This document shows, one piece after another, positions 8,047 to 17,098 of a DNA stretch of 64,000 nucleotides. The translations under genes were made by a program, and so were the position numbers. Positions within the stretch are counted from its first letter, which is position 1. Every line of letters begins with the position of its first letter. The notes beneath the pieces are model-generated. The model did no database searches and was not told where the DNA came from. It was given only the letters and a program-made list of their open reading frames with translations. This DNA comes from Flavobacterium sp. Root186 (lineage in GTDB: Bacteria > Bacteroidota > Bacteroidia > Flavobacteriales > Flavobacteriaceae): the NCBI RefSeq assembly GCF_001428525.1, contig NZ_LMHW01000012.1, positions 62,114 to 126,113 of the forward strand. The letters run 5' to 3'.

Positions 8047-8478
8047 ATGGCAACAGTTAACCCTTATTTATTATTTAACGGAAATTGCGAAGAAGCATTT
8101 CTATTTTACAAATCCGTTTTTGGTGGAGAGTTTCCTTATATCGGAAAATTTAAAGAAATGCCAAAAGAAGAAGGCTGTGACGAAGTTTCAGCAGAAGATG
8201 CAGAAAGAATTATGCACGTTTCCCTGCCAATTGGAAACACAATTTTAATGGGAAGCGACAGTTCTACAAGATTTGGTGATCTGCCTTTTGGAGAAAATTT
8301 TTCAGTTTCAATTAATACAGAAAACACAGAAGAAGCAGACCGAATTTTTAACGGGCTTTCGGCTGGTGGTAAAATTGAAATGCCTTTGAATAAAACGTTT
8401 TGGGGCGCTTATTTCGGTATGTTCAAAGATAAATTCGGTATAAACTGGATGGTAAACTTTGACGAAAACCAAAAATAG
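8047..8478 (+). CDS. PhnB-like VOC family protein
   Basis: 143 residues of the PhnB / 3-demethylubiquinone-methyltransferase-like branch of the VOC fold: NPYLLFNGNCEEAFLFYKSVFGGEF at the start, MHVSLPIGNTILMGSD in the middle and WGAYFGMFKDKFGINWMVNF at the end. The family has no firmly assigned function. It is the last gene of the cluster, 83 bp after the SRPBCC gene, and is followed by a large palindrome and a terminator. Confidence 0.85.
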   Translation: MATVNPYLLFNGNCEEAFLFYKSVFGGEFPYIGKFKEMPKEEGCDEVSAEDAERIMHVSLPIGNTILMGSDSSTRFGDLPFGENFSVSINTENTEEADRIFNGLSAGGKIEMPLNKTFWGAYFGMFKDKFGINWMVNFDENQK

Positions 8479-8484
8479 TTTTTC

Positions 8485-8544
8485 CGCCACGAATTCACGA
8501 ATTTTTAAACAGTATATTTTTATATAATTCGTGAATTCGTGGCG
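8485..8544. repeat. Palindromic element with perfect 19-bp arms (CCACGAATTCACG type)
   Basis: Arms at 8485-8503 (CGCCACGAATTCACGAATT) and 8526-8544 are exactly complementary, with a 22-base AT-rich loop, just after the PhnB-like gene. A degenerate relative with two AATTCGTGA units lies at 10349-10377. This looks like an interspersed element that also acts as an RNA hairpin. Confidence 0.75.
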
Positions 8545-8604
8545 AAAAAAACAAACCCACTTGTTACGTTATTTTAATAGTAACGTATTATTGTTAAATT
8601 ACTC

Positions 8605-8635
8605 AAAAAAGCGCATGGATATGCGCTTTTTCTTT
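8605..8635 (+). terminator. Rho-independent terminator upstream of serB
   Basis: Stem AAAAAGCGCAT / ATGCGCTTTTT with a four-base loop. It ends the cluster transcript and lies upstream of the serB start at 8714. Confidence 0.85.
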
Positions 8636-8713
8636 GCAAAAAAAACAATGATTATTCTTTTTTATCACCAAGAGATTGTCGATTTTTGTCGCTTCAAAAT
8701 CAATTTAGATAAA

Positions 8714-9943
8714 ATGGCAATAGAAGATAAAGAGATTATTTTATTAAAAGTCTCAGGACACGATAAAATAGGGGTGACAGCAGGATTAACAGCTGTATTG
8801 GCGGCATACGATGCTAATATTTTAGATATTGGTCAGGCCGATATTCATGACACGCTATCTTTAGGTATTTTATTCGAAATTGAAGCGGGTTCATCTTCAG
8901 GACCTGTTCTAAAAGATTTGCTTTTTAAAGCTTATGAACTAGAAATTAAGGTAAAGTTTATTCCAATTTCTATCGAAGATTATGAGAAATGGGTAAAATC
9001 ACAATCTAAGCAACGATATATTATCAATATTTTAGGCGAAAAACTGGCAGCGTCGCAATTGGCTGCGGTTACTAAAATAATGTCAGATCAAAATTTGAAT
9101 ATCGATTCTATTATACGTTTAACAGGTAGAACTTCGATTGTAGAAAAAGAAGAATATCCACGTTCTTGTATTCAACTATCTGTAACGGGCGAAATTGTAA
9201 ATAAAATTGTCATGACGGCGAGTTTTATGGAAATTTCAAGAACTTTAAACGTTGATATTTCTTTTCAGGAAGACAATATTTACAGAAGAAACCGTCGTTT
9301 GGTTTGCTTCGATATGGACTCTACTTTAATCCAAACCGAAGTAATCGACGAATTGGCAGAACTAAATGGAGTAGGAGATCAGGTGCGAGCCATCACAGAA
9401 TCTGCAATGAATGGTGAAATTGATTTCAACGAAAGTTTCAAGCAGCGTATGGCGTTGTTAGAAGGTTTGAGCGAAGAAGTTTTGCAAAAAGTAGCAGAAA
9501 ATTTACCAATCACACAAGGCGCGCATCGTTTAATGAAAGCCTTAAAATATTACGGCTATAAAACTGCAATTCTTTCAGGAGGATTTACTTATTTTGGAGA
9601 ATACCTTCAAAAAGAATTAGGTATCGATTACGTTCATGCCAACCAATTAGAAATTAAAGACGGTAAACTAACCGGAAAATATATAGGGGACATCGTAGAT
9701 GGTTTAAAGAAAGCCGAACATCTAAAAGCAATCGCAGAAAAAGAAGGAATTCACATCAACCAAACTATTGCAGTTGGCGACGGTGCAAACGATTTGCCAA
9801 TGCTAAACTTAGCTGGTTTAGGAATCGCCTTCCACGCAAAACCAAAAGTAAAAGAAAGTGCTTCAACCTCAATTTCAAGTTTAGGACTTGATGGCGTTTT
9901 GTACCTTTTAGGATATCACGATAGATATATTGATATGATGTAA
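8714..9943 (+). CDS. serB: Phosphoserine phosphatase with N-terminal ACT domains
   Basis: HAD-family enzyme of the last step of serine biosynthesis. The start is set at ATG 8714 (MAIEDKEIILLKV) because a longer frame back to 8531 would run through the palindrome and the terminator. There are two ACT-like regulatory modules (about residues 5-85 and 100-180), then the HAD core: the DMDST nucleophile motif with Asp200 and Asp202, SGG at 288-290, and GDGAND at 355-360. The 409 residues fit the two-ACT SerB form. The ACT modules suggest feedback by serine, by analogy with the family. Confidence 0.94.
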   Translation: MAIEDKEIILLKVSGHDKIGVTAGLTAVLAAYDANILDIGQADIHDTLSLGILFEIEAGSSSGPVLKDLLFKAYELEIKVKFIPISIEDYEKWVKSQSKQRYIINILGEKLAASQLAAVTKIMSDQNLNIDSIIRLTGRTSIVEKEEYPRSCIQLSVTGEIVNKIVMTASFMEISRTLNVDISFQEDNIYRRNRRLVCFDMDSTLIQTEVIDELAELNGVGDQVRAITESAMNGEIDFNESFKQRMALLEGLSEEVLQKVAENLPITQGAHRLMKALKYYGYKTAILSGGFTYFGEYLQKELGIDYVHANQLEIKDGKLTGKYIGDIVDGLKKAEHLKAIAEKEGIHINQTIAVGDGANDLPMLNLAGLGIAFHAKPKVKESASTSISSLGLDGVLYLLGYHDRYIDMM

Positions 9944-9954
9944 GACTAGTTTGT

Positions 9955-10017
9955 TTCCCTGAGCGACGTCTAAGGGCTTTCATGTCGAAAAGGACTTCGA
10001 GTTCGCTCAGCCTGACA
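9955..10017. repeat. TGAGCGA/TCGCTCA inverted repeat element
   Basis: Ends TGAGCGA (9960-9966) and TCGCTCA (10003-10009) flank a GTCGAAAAGGACTTCGA core. This resembles a short intergenic repeat seen in many genomes. It is the only copy in the window. Confidence 0.5.
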
Positions 10018-10030
10018 ATCAATAAAAAAT

Positions 10031-10068
10031 AAAAACCTTAGTTTTAAATAAAGACTAAGGTTTTTTTT
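10031..10068 (+). terminator. Terminator downstream of serB
   Basis: Arms AAAAACCTTAGT (10031-10042) and ACTAAGGTTTTT (10054-10065) are followed by further T. Confidence 0.88.
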
Positions 10069-10070
10069 AT

Positions 10071-10165
10071 GGGCATGTCCCTCCGGGTCGGGCTATACGT
10101 TACAATCTTTTGTGTCTCGTTAAAGAAACGAGACACAAAAGGATTTCCACTTCTATCCCTCATGC
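10071..10165 (-). repeat. REP-like palindromic element, copy B (long subtype)
   Basis: A 95-bp element with ends GGGCATGTCCC... and ...CCCTCATGC and a perfect 14-bp inner hairpin (10107-10120 with 10128-10141). Read on the minus strand it matches copies D (45285) and E (48244) in the GAGGGAT and GCCCGACCCGGAGGGACA blocks. It lies between convergent serB and the GH3 gene. Confidence 0.8.
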
Positions 10166-10220
10166 GATTAGTGGAATTAGCGTTTTAAAGAGAAAATAAA
10201 TTTAAAAGCAGATTTATTTT

Positions 10221-10345
10221 AATTGCCTCCTGCTTTAGCTAGAGGAATAAGAATTGACAAAAATTAAGGCTTTAGCCAATTATTTAGCGATGCAAATTCG
10301 GCTAAAACCTAACATTATTATGTTTAAAACCCCTAGCTAGAGCTA
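10221..10345. repeat. Degenerate copy of the TTGCCTCC MITE-like element
   Basis: Left end AATTGCCTCCTGCTTTAGCT, inner GGCTTTAGCC (10268) and GGCTAAAACC (10300), and right end CCCCTAGCTAGAGCT (about 10330-10344) follow the same order as the intact element at 45104-45231. All parts are mutated. The remaining bases of the 436-bp serB-GH3 gap hold the other repeats listed here. Confidence 0.6.
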
Positions 10346-10379
10346 TAAAAAAATTCGTGACAATTCGTGAAATTAGCGA

Positions 10380-11903
10380 CTAACTTTTAACCGCACACAT
10401 CTCCTTCAGCTGCTCCAAATAATCCCTTTGATTCGAAAGTCTTGGAATTTTATGTTGTCCGCCCAATTTGTCTCTTTCCTTCAACCAATCATAAAACAAA
10501 TTCTCACGCGCCACATTAATTACCAAAGGATTTAAGGTCATATTGTTTTGGCGTTTGGCTTCGTAATCAGAATTTAAAGTCTGTAACGTTTCATCTAAAA
10601 CTTTTTGGAAAAGACCAACATCGGCAGGTTTTTGCTTGAATTCAATCATCCATTCATGGGCACCTTTTTCTTTGTCCTGCATAAAAATAGGAGCAACAGT
10701 ATAATCGATAACTTCGGTTTGAGTAATTTGACAAGCTTTCGCAATGGCCTGATCGGTGTTTTCAACCATTAATTCTTCTCCAAAAACATTAATATGATGT
10801 TTGGTTCTTCCTGTAACTCTAATTCTGTACGGATTCAATGAAGTAAAACGAACTGTATCACCAATTAAATAACGCCATAAACCTGAGTTTGTGGTAATTA
10901 CGATGGCATAGTTTTTATTCAATTCAACATCAGCTAAACGAATCACTTTTTGATCTGCAGCTCCAAAAGTTTCCATCGGAATAAATTCATAGAAAATTCC
11001 GTAATCCAGCATCAATAATAAATCACTTGAATTATTTAAATCCTGAATAGCAAAAAAGCCTTCAGAAGCATTATAGATTTCGTAGTATTTAAAATCCTTG
11101 CTTGGTAAAATTTTCTTGTATTGTTCTTTATAAGGAGAGAAACTCACGCCGCCGTGAAAATAAACTTCAAGGTTTGGCCAAAGTTCTAATAAACTTTGTT
11201 TGCCCGTATTTTCAAGAACTTTATTCATTAAAACCAGCATCCAGGAAGGAACTCCGGCAAAACTCGTTACATTTTCATTTTTGGTTTCATTAATAATCGC
11301 AGCAATTTTAGTTTCCCATTCGCTCATTAACGAAGTTTTACTGCTTGGTGTACTGCTGAATTCGGCCCAAATTGGCATGTTTTCAATCAAAATTGCCGAT
11401 AAATCGCCAAAGAAAGTATTATTGTTTTCGTAAATCTGAGAACTTCCGCCCAAGCGCAAACTCTTCCCTAAAAACAATTCAGAATCTTCATTATTATTTA
11501 AGTACAAGCAAAGTAAATCCTTGCTTCCTTTATAATGGCAATCTTCCAGAGCTTCATTACTTACCGGGATAAATTTACTTTTGGCATTTGTAGTACCGCT
11601 CGATTTGGCAAACCATTTAATAGGCGATTCCCAAAAAACACCCTGCTCACCCTGACGCGTACGCTCAATCAAAGGCTGTAATTCTTCATAACTCGCAATT
11701 GGAACTCTTTCTGTAAAAGTCTGATAAGATTTTATCGATTCAAAATCATATTTTTTTCCAATAACCGTATTTTCAGATGCCAATAATAAATTATGCAAAA
11801 GTTCTTCCTGAACTTCATTTGGGTATTTTAAAAAAAGTTCGATTTGATGTATCCTTTGTTTGAGGACCCAGGAAGCGAAAGAATTTATTATTGATAGAGG
11901 CAT
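10380..11903 (-). CDS. GH3 auxin-responsive promoter family protein
   Basis: 507 residues of the GH3 fold, an acyl-adenylate-forming family that in plants conjugates amino acids to hormones. The bacterial role is not established. Visible features are the ATP-binding segment WFAKSSGTTNAKSKFIPVS (about residue 100), the YNASEGFFAIQD region, and GLWRYLIGDTVRFTS around 340, followed by a VTGRTKHHINVFGEE hinge typical of the ANL superfamily. It is convergent with serB and divergent from the DUF2797 gene. Confidence 0.88.
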   Translation of the reverse strand: MPLSIINSFASWVLKQRIHQIELFLKYPNEVQEELLHNLLLASENTVIGKKYDFESIKSYQTFTERVPIASYEELQPLIERTRQGEQGVFWESPIKWFAKSSGTTNAKSKFIPVSNEALEDCHYKGSKDLLCLYLNNNEDSELFLGKSLRLGGSSQIYENNNTFFGDLSAILIENMPIWAEFSSTPSSKTSLMSEWETKIAAIINETKNENVTSFAGVPSWMLVLMNKVLENTGKQSLLELWPNLEVYFHGGVSFSPYKEQYKKILPSKDFKYYEIYNASEGFFAIQDLNNSSDLLLMLDYGIFYEFIPMETFGAADQKVIRLADVELNKNYAIVITTNSGLWRYLIGDTVRFTSLNPYRIRVTGRTKHHINVFGEELMVENTDQAIAKACQITQTEVIDYTVAPIFMQDKEKGAHEWMIEFKQKPADVGLFQKVLDETLQTLNSDYEAKRQNNMTLNPLVINVARENLFYDWLKERDKLGGQHKIPRLSNQRDYLEQLKEMCAVKS

Positions 11904-11918
11904 GAGTGGTTTTTATGT

Positions 11919-12120
11919 TTTAGATTGCTGATTTTAGATTTAGGCTTTACGATTCATATAAATCGAAACTTAAATTTGAATATCGAGCAGCAAATATTAA
12001 CTTTGTCATTGTATCAAAAATAGTGTTTTTTTGTAATAAAAACCACTACTTGTAAACTAAAGATTAACTCAAAAAATAAGAGTAGTCTAAATCTAAAATC
12101 TAATTTCTACAATTTAAATC
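11919..12120. repeat. TTTAGAT-type inverted tract pair in the GH3/DUF2797 gap
   Basis: Left tract 11919-11945 (TTTAGATT, TTTTAGATTTAGG) and right tract 12084-12120 (GTCTAAATCTAAAATCTAA) are inverted relatives, one before each of the two divergent start codons. Confidence 0.5.
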
Positions 12121-12122
12121 TA

Positions 12123-12917
12123 ATGACATATCAAGGCGTACTTACAAAAATGCAGACTGAATTTGGCAAACCAATTCAATATTATTTAGTTTTCGAAGAT
12201 AGTTTCCTGAATGTTAATCAATTATTAGATAAAGAAATTGAGATTAGTTTTGCTGGTTTTCAATGTTTAAATTGTCAAAAGAAGAAAAAGATTTTTAGAC
12301 AAGGTTTTTGTTATGACTGTTTCTATTCAAGTCCTGCTGTAGGCGACTGGATTATGAGACCTGAATTGAGTACTGCGCATTTAGGAATTGCAGACCGTGA
12401 TTTAGAATACGAACAAAAAGCACAATTACAGCCTCATGTCGTTTATTTGGCTTTATCAAGCGAAATAAAAGTAGGGGTAACACGCAAAAGCCAGGTTCCA
12501 ACACGCTGGATAGATCAGGGTGCAACGCAGGCCATTGCAATTGTTGAGGTTCCCAATCGTTATTTGGCCGGAATTACCGAGGTAGCGTTAAAAGATCATT
12601 ATGCGGATAAAACAAACTGGCGAAAAATGCTGCAGTGTACTACAGAATCCTGTGACTTAGTTTTTGAAAAATCAAAAGTCGAAAACTTAATTCCGGCAGA
12701 AGTTAAAGAGTACTTTTACAGTCAGAAAAATGATTTATACGAATTAAATTATCCGGTTTTAAATTATCCTGGAAAAGTGGCAAGTTTGAATTTAGATAAA
12801 ACCCCAATTTTTCAGGGAAAACTTGTAGGAATTAAAGGCCAGTATTTAATTTTTGAAAACGGAACAGTATTTAATATCCGTGGTTCAGAAGGTTACGTTG
12901 TAAATATCAACGTCTAG
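12123..12917 (+). CDS. DUF2797 domain protein
   Basis: 264 residues. The N-terminal part has a four-cysteine pair arrangement (Cys48, Cys51, Cys63, Cys66) suited to zinc. The following domain contains HVVYLALSSEIKVGVTRKSQ and RWIDQGA, resembling the DUF2797 family, whose segment is reminiscent of GIY-YIG proteins. Function is unknown. It is divergent from the GH3 gene. Confidence 0.8.
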   Translation: MTYQGVLTKMQTEFGKPIQYYLVFEDSFLNVNQLLDKEIEISFAGFQCLNCQKKKKIFRQGFCYDCFYSSPAVGDWIMRPELSTAHLGIADRDLEYEQKAQLQPHVVYLALSSEIKVGVTRKSQVPTRWIDQGATQAIAIVEVPNRYLAGITEVALKDHYADKTNWRKMLQCTTESCDLVFEKSKVENLIPAEVKEYFYSQKNDLYELNYPVLNYPGKVASLNLDKTPIFQGKLVGIKGQYLIFENGTVFNIRGSEGYVVNINV

Positions 12918-13095
12918 TCTTTTTTATTGTCTGTCGATTCTTAATGACTAATGGTCTATTCTTTGTCATTTGTTTTGTTAATTGTTGTAATTTTATTTCA
13001 TTGGAAGATACAAAAATGTGAATAATGATAGATTTTATTACAATTTTGTAATAATTGCTTATCATTAGAATTTATTTTTGAGTAAAAAAAGAGGC

Positions 13096-13103
13096 TAAAT
13101 TTG
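13096..13103 (+). promoter_or_regulatory. Possible -7 promoter element of the GT9 gene
   Basis: TAAATTTG matches TAnnTTTG; the nearest upstream TTG is 15 bp away, slightly too close. The rest of the 282-bp gap is AT-rich without other clear signals. Confidence 0.3.
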
Positions 13104-13199
13104 GAAACATTTAAAAAGTGTATTTTAAACAATTTAGGCTTTATTTTTTAGCTAAAATGTTTTTGTAGTTTCCAAAAATAATCAGAAATAAATACCACA

Positions 13200-14252
13200 A
13201 TGAGTAGCTTAAAAAAAGTTAGCATTAATAAAGTCAGGCGTGGCCTAATGCGTATTTTAACCAAGAATATTGGTAATGCAAACATTAGTAAAAGCGGAAC
13301 GATTGATAAAAGCAAAATTAAAAAAGTACTAATCTGCAGACCAAACGGCAGACTTGGAAACATGCTTTTAGTTACACCGCTTATCCAGGAAGTCTCTGCG
13401 GTATTTCCGGGGTGTAAAATCGATTTGTTTGTAAAAGGAACATTAGCTCCAATTGTTTTTGAAAAGTATGATAATGTCGATAAAATAATTGACCTTCCTA
13501 AAAAACCTTTCAAAGACTTAGTCAAATATTTTAAAGTCTGGACTTTAATAAAAAAACAGAATTACGATCTTGTAATTAATGTTGATCAAAATTCTTCTTC
13601 GGGCCGTTTAGCCGTTCAATTCTCAAATGCTAAATATAAATTTTTTGGAGACCTTCCAGAAAATGTGCAGTCCAATTATGATGATCATGAGCATATTGCA
13701 AAATATCCTGTTTATAACTTAAGATATTTTTTAAGCCAATTTGGTGTAGAGGACAAAAAAGAACCAGTTGCGCTTCTTGATCTAAAATTAACTGAGGAAG
13801 AAATTTCAAAAGGAAAAGAAATTCTCAACAATATTATTGATCAAAAGAAAAGAACAATCGCAATTTTTACGTTTGCAACTGGAGAAAAATGTTATTGCGT
13901 TTCGTGGTGGGAAGATTTTTATACCGCTTTAAAAAAGGAATATCCGGATTATAATATTTTCGAAGTTTTACCAGTCGAAAATGTATCTCAAATTGATTTT
14001 CAGGCGCCTTCATTCTACAGCAAGGATATTCGCGAAATAGGAGCTGTTTTAGCAAATGTAGATGTTTTTATTGGAGCTGACAGCGGAATTATGCATTTGT
14101 CAAGTGCATCAAAAGCGCCAACTGTTGGTTTGTTTTCAATTTCAATTCTAAAAAAATATCAGCCATACGGAAATAACAGTATAGGAATTGACACCAACCA
14201 ATTAACAATTCCGGATTATATTAATGCCATAAATAAGATATTGAATAAATAA
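13200..14252 (+). CDS. Glycosyltransferase family 9 (heptosyltransferase-like) protein
   Basis: 350 residues. The first GT-B domain begins at KKVLICRPNGRLGNMLLVTPLIQEV (about residue 40), the usual N-terminal strand and glycine loop of GT9. The second domain has VDVFIGADSGIMHLSSASKAPTVGLF near residue 290, the conserved donor-binding region of ADP-heptose transferases. An extra basic N-terminal stretch of about 38 residues precedes the core. It probably adds a sugar to LPS or another surface glycan; the specificity is not readable from sequence. Confidence 0.86.
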   Translation: MSSLKKVSINKVRRGLMRILTKNIGNANISKSGTIDKSKIKKVLICRPNGRLGNMLLVTPLIQEVSAVFPGCKIDLFVKGTLAPIVFEKYDNVDKIIDLPKKPFKDLVKYFKVWTLIKKQNYDLVINVDQNSSSGRLAVQFSNAKYKFFGDLPENVQSNYDDHEHIAKYPVYNLRYFLSQFGVEDKKEPVALLDLKLTEEEISKGKEILNNIIDQKKRTIAIFTFATGEKCYCVSWWEDFYTALKKEYPDYNIFEVLPVENVSQIDFQAPSFYSKDIREIGAVLANVDVFIGADSGIMHLSSASKAPTVGLFSISILKKYQPYGNNSIGIDTNQLTIPDYINAINKILNK

Positions 14253-14277
14253 ATTCAAATCAGAATTCTATAAAAAG

Positions 14278-14316
14278 AAACTGCTCCCGAAATTACTTTC
14301 AAGAGCAGTTTTTTAT
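14278..14316 (+). terminator. Terminator between convergent GT9 and AsmA-like genes
   Basis: AAACTGCTC (14278-14286) pairs with GAGCAG at 14303-14308 plus following T, then TTTTTT. It may work on both strands. Confidence 0.8.
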
Positions 14317-14327
14317 TTTAGTAAAGC

Positions 14328-16928
14328 TTATTTTTTCTTTTTGAAAAGACCGTTGATTAAGTCACTTGCTTTTTTAGTCGTTTCCTGAGTTTTTTGCTCT
14401 TTCTCCGTTTTTGCAGCCTGCGTAGTGTCTTTTGCTTTTGTATTTTTATTAATTAAGTCAGTCAGAGCAGCAGTACCTTTTTGAGTCAATTTTTCTTTTT
14501 GCTGATTTGCTACTTGCGATGCTAAACTACTAACTGCACTTTTCATATCCGTAGTAACTTTTGGGTTTGAAAAGTTTCCTCCAATAACGGCATTGATTGG
14601 AATATTTTCCAGTTTCGCAGCATCTGCAGGAGACATTTTTGCAATAAAAGCATTTGCTTCGCTTCCTAGATATTTAGCAGGAACGTCAAATTTTAAATTG
14701 TAATTCATCGTTTGGTCAAAACCGTGAGTTCCGCCAACTGTTACTTTAATATCCTGATATTTAATATCGAAAGGTTTTACGTTTACTTTTCCGTTTTCAA
14801 ATGTTAAGGCTGCTTTAATATCATTCAAATTCACTTTATTCATATCAAGGAATTTAATGTTTGAAGTTAAAGAATTCAACACAGTAGAATTTTTAGCATT
14901 TATCGTTGTGGAAAGCAATTGCCCAATTAAATCTCCCGAAATAGATTTTAAGTCAGGAGTTAATTCCTTATCATCTAAATTTCCGTTTAATTTAATAGTC
15001 GAATTCAATTTACCATTGATAATTCCGGCAATTGGCGCAATTTTTTTCATCATGTCTAACTGCGTAAAAGTCTGCGCAATATCAACTTGGTTGAAACCTA
15101 AATTCATATCAAATGTTGGTACTTTTGCTTTTGTCGAAACTGATCCTGTCAAACCAATTGTTCCGCCAAAAATTGACGTTTTAAAGTTTTCTAAAAGAGC
15201 TTTTTCATCTTTAATAATCAATTTTCCAGAAACATCTTTTAGTTTTAAATTGTCATATAAAACCGTTGTAGCTTTTGCATTTAAAGTACAGTTCAAGAAC
15301 GCTGGAATTTTCATAGCCTCGGCTGGTTTTGCAGGCGTTTTTTCTTCTGTTTTTGCCGGTTCTCCCGAAGTCATAAAATCATCAACAGCCAATTGATTAG
15401 AACTCATGTTGAAGTTTCCTTTAAGTTCTTGTTTCTTAAACATAAAACCGTAGAAATTTTCTAAAACTCCGTTGATAGCAATATCACTTTTTCCGGTTGT
15501 AGCATTAAACTGTTTCAGGTTGATGGTACTTGGGTTGAACTCAACTAAAGCCGTACTGATATTCATTGATTTATTGTTTTCATCAGTATATTTAAATCCT
15601 GATAAACTCATAGTTCCGGCATTCTTGATGTTTTGATACTGGCTTTTTTCAACAGATGCCATATCAAAATTTGTAGTAACATCAGCTTTTAAAATACCTG
15701 CCAGTGGTTTATCCATTTTAATTGGATATGCTTTTGAAAGATTTGCTAAATTGATAGTTCCTTTTAAAGCAGCATTTACAAGCGGATTAACGGTAATGTT
15801 TCTAACATTTGCTTTAGCGCTAAAAACATCCTGATCAATTCTGAAAGACAGTTTATCTAAGTTTACATAAGTATCGTTTAGAATTCCGGTTTCGTTGATA
15901 ATTTTAGTATCAATTACAATATTCTGGACTGATTTTGGTAAGTTCGGATATTGAAATGAAGCATTGTTTGAAGCAATGGCAATGTTGAATGCAGGAACTG
16001 TTGTGTCTGTTAATTTACCTTTTGCAAAACCAACCACGGTAAAATCCCCGGTTGTTTTTACGCCGTCAAGACTTGATGCATAAGCAGAAGGAATTAATCC
16101 TAAGAAATTGGTAAACGACGAAGTTGGCGTTTTAAATTTCAAGTCATAAATTTGGCCTTCTTTAACCATTTGAATAAATCCGTCAAATTCTAACGGCAAT
16201 TGGTTAATTAAAGCTTTATTTTCCTTAAAAGTATATTTACTTTGTTCTAAATCAATTCCTAAAACAGCGTCTAAAGTCAGTTTTATATTTTTCATATAAT
16301 TAACTTTATCCATATCTAAAGATACGTTTGCTGTAGTTTTTGTATTTAAATCCAGTTTTGAATTGGTGAAATCTCCAGTTCCTTCGTGATTTAAACTGTC
16401 AATAACCATTTTGATTTTTGAACCCTGATCGATATATCTAAAGGTAAAGTTCTCAATTTTATAGTTTTGAATTTTTAAAGAAAGCGGACTGCTTTTTTCA
16501 TCCGTTTTGTCTTCTTTTTTGTCTTTTAAAGCAATATCAAAATTCCCAACTCCATCTTTATTGAAGATAATATTGATTAAACCATTTTCAGACGTAATTC
16601 CCTGAATGTTTAAAGGTTCGTCTTTTCCTTTAAAAAGCTCTTTAATACTCATTTTAAGATTTAATTCTCCTAATGATACCAAAGTATCTCCTTCAAAAGG
16701 CGCTTTGTTGATGATAACCAGCTTTTCGATTCCAACTGCAGCATTCGGGAAATTCTTAAACAAGCTTAAATCAGCATCAGCAAAGCTGACTTTGGCATCA
16801 ACACTTTCGTTGATTGCTTCGGCAATTTTAGCCTTGATTTGGTCTTTAAAGAAATACGGAATGGCAAATAGTGCGGCCACAAAAACCACTAGAACAATGG
16901 CAGTTACTTTTAAAATTTTCTTTAACAT
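14328..16928 (-). CDS. AsmA-family protein
   Basis: Large envelope protein of 866 residues with one N-terminal membrane segment (about residues 5-27) followed by a periplasmic region. The start (KAKIAEAINESVDAKVSFADADLSLFKNFPNAAVGIEKL) is the typical AsmA N-terminus. The C-terminal AsmA_2-like part contains LNGKLNSTIKLNGNL and the end is low-complexity Lys/Thr/Gln. AsmA/TamB-like proteins are implicated in moving lipids between membranes, inferred here from the family. The minus-strand TATTTTTG at 16970-16977 is a candidate -7 box. Confidence 0.86.
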   Translation of the reverse strand: MLKKILKVTAIVLVVFVAALFAIPYFFKDQIKAKIAEAINESVDAKVSFADADLSLFKNFPNAAVGIEKLVIINKAPFEGDTLVSLGELNLKMSIKELFKGKDEPLNIQGITSENGLINIIFNKDGVGNFDIALKDKKEDKTDEKSSPLSLKIQNYKIENFTFRYIDQGSKIKMVIDSLNHEGTGDFTNSKLDLNTKTTANVSLDMDKVNYMKNIKLTLDAVLGIDLEQSKYTFKENKALINQLPLEFDGFIQMVKEGQIYDLKFKTPTSSFTNFLGLIPSAYASSLDGVKTTGDFTVVGFAKGKLTDTTVPAFNIAIASNNASFQYPNLPKSVQNIVIDTKIINETGILNDTYVNLDKLSFRIDQDVFSAKANVRNITVNPLVNAALKGTINLANLSKAYPIKMDKPLAGILKADVTTNFDMASVEKSQYQNIKNAGTMSLSGFKYTDENNKSMNISTALVEFNPSTINLKQFNATTGKSDIAINGVLENFYGFMFKKQELKGNFNMSSNQLAVDDFMTSGEPAKTEEKTPAKPAEAMKIPAFLNCTLNAKATTVLYDNLKLKDVSGKLIIKDEKALLENFKTSIFGGTIGLTGSVSTKAKVPTFDMNLGFNQVDIAQTFTQLDMMKKIAPIAGIINGKLNSTIKLNGNLDDKELTPDLKSISGDLIGQLLSTTINAKNSTVLNSLTSNIKFLDMNKVNLNDIKAALTFENGKVNVKPFDIKYQDIKVTVGGTHGFDQTMNYNLKFDVPAKYLGSEANAFIAKMSPADAAKLENIPINAVIGGNFSNPKVTTDMKSAVSSLASQVANQQKEKLTQKGTAALTDLINKNTKAKDTTQAAKTEKEQKTQETTKKASDLINGLFKKKK

Positions 16929-17044
16929 ATTTATAGATTTGAGGTTTATTTTTTTGAAAATTGACTCTGCAAAAATAGTTTTTTTATTGAAGTACGGCGA
17001 TAAAATTTTCTTAATAATGTAAGAAAATTATGTTAGTATTGAAT

Positions 17045-17086
17045 AAAAAAAAATCCGCTTGATACTTTTCAAACGGATTTACTTTT
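17045..17086 (-). terminator. Terminator of the alpha/beta hydrolase gene
   Basis: AAATCCG (17051-17057) pairs with CGGATTT (17074-17080). On the minus strand the stem is followed by a T-run. Confidence 0.75.
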
Positions 17087-17098
17087 TTATTGTTGTAA

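Noticed and set aside
8531..8713. 61-codon N-terminal extension of serB
   Set aside because: It would translate through half of a palindrome and a terminator; ATG 8714 gives the normal SerB N-terminus.
9765..10022. Minus-strand frame opposite the end of serB
   Set aside because: Antisense shadow of serB plus an inverted repeat; no motif.
14857..15396. 179-codon plus-strand frame
   Set aside because: Antisense to the AsmA-like gene, with the biased hydrophobic composition expected of a shadow frame.
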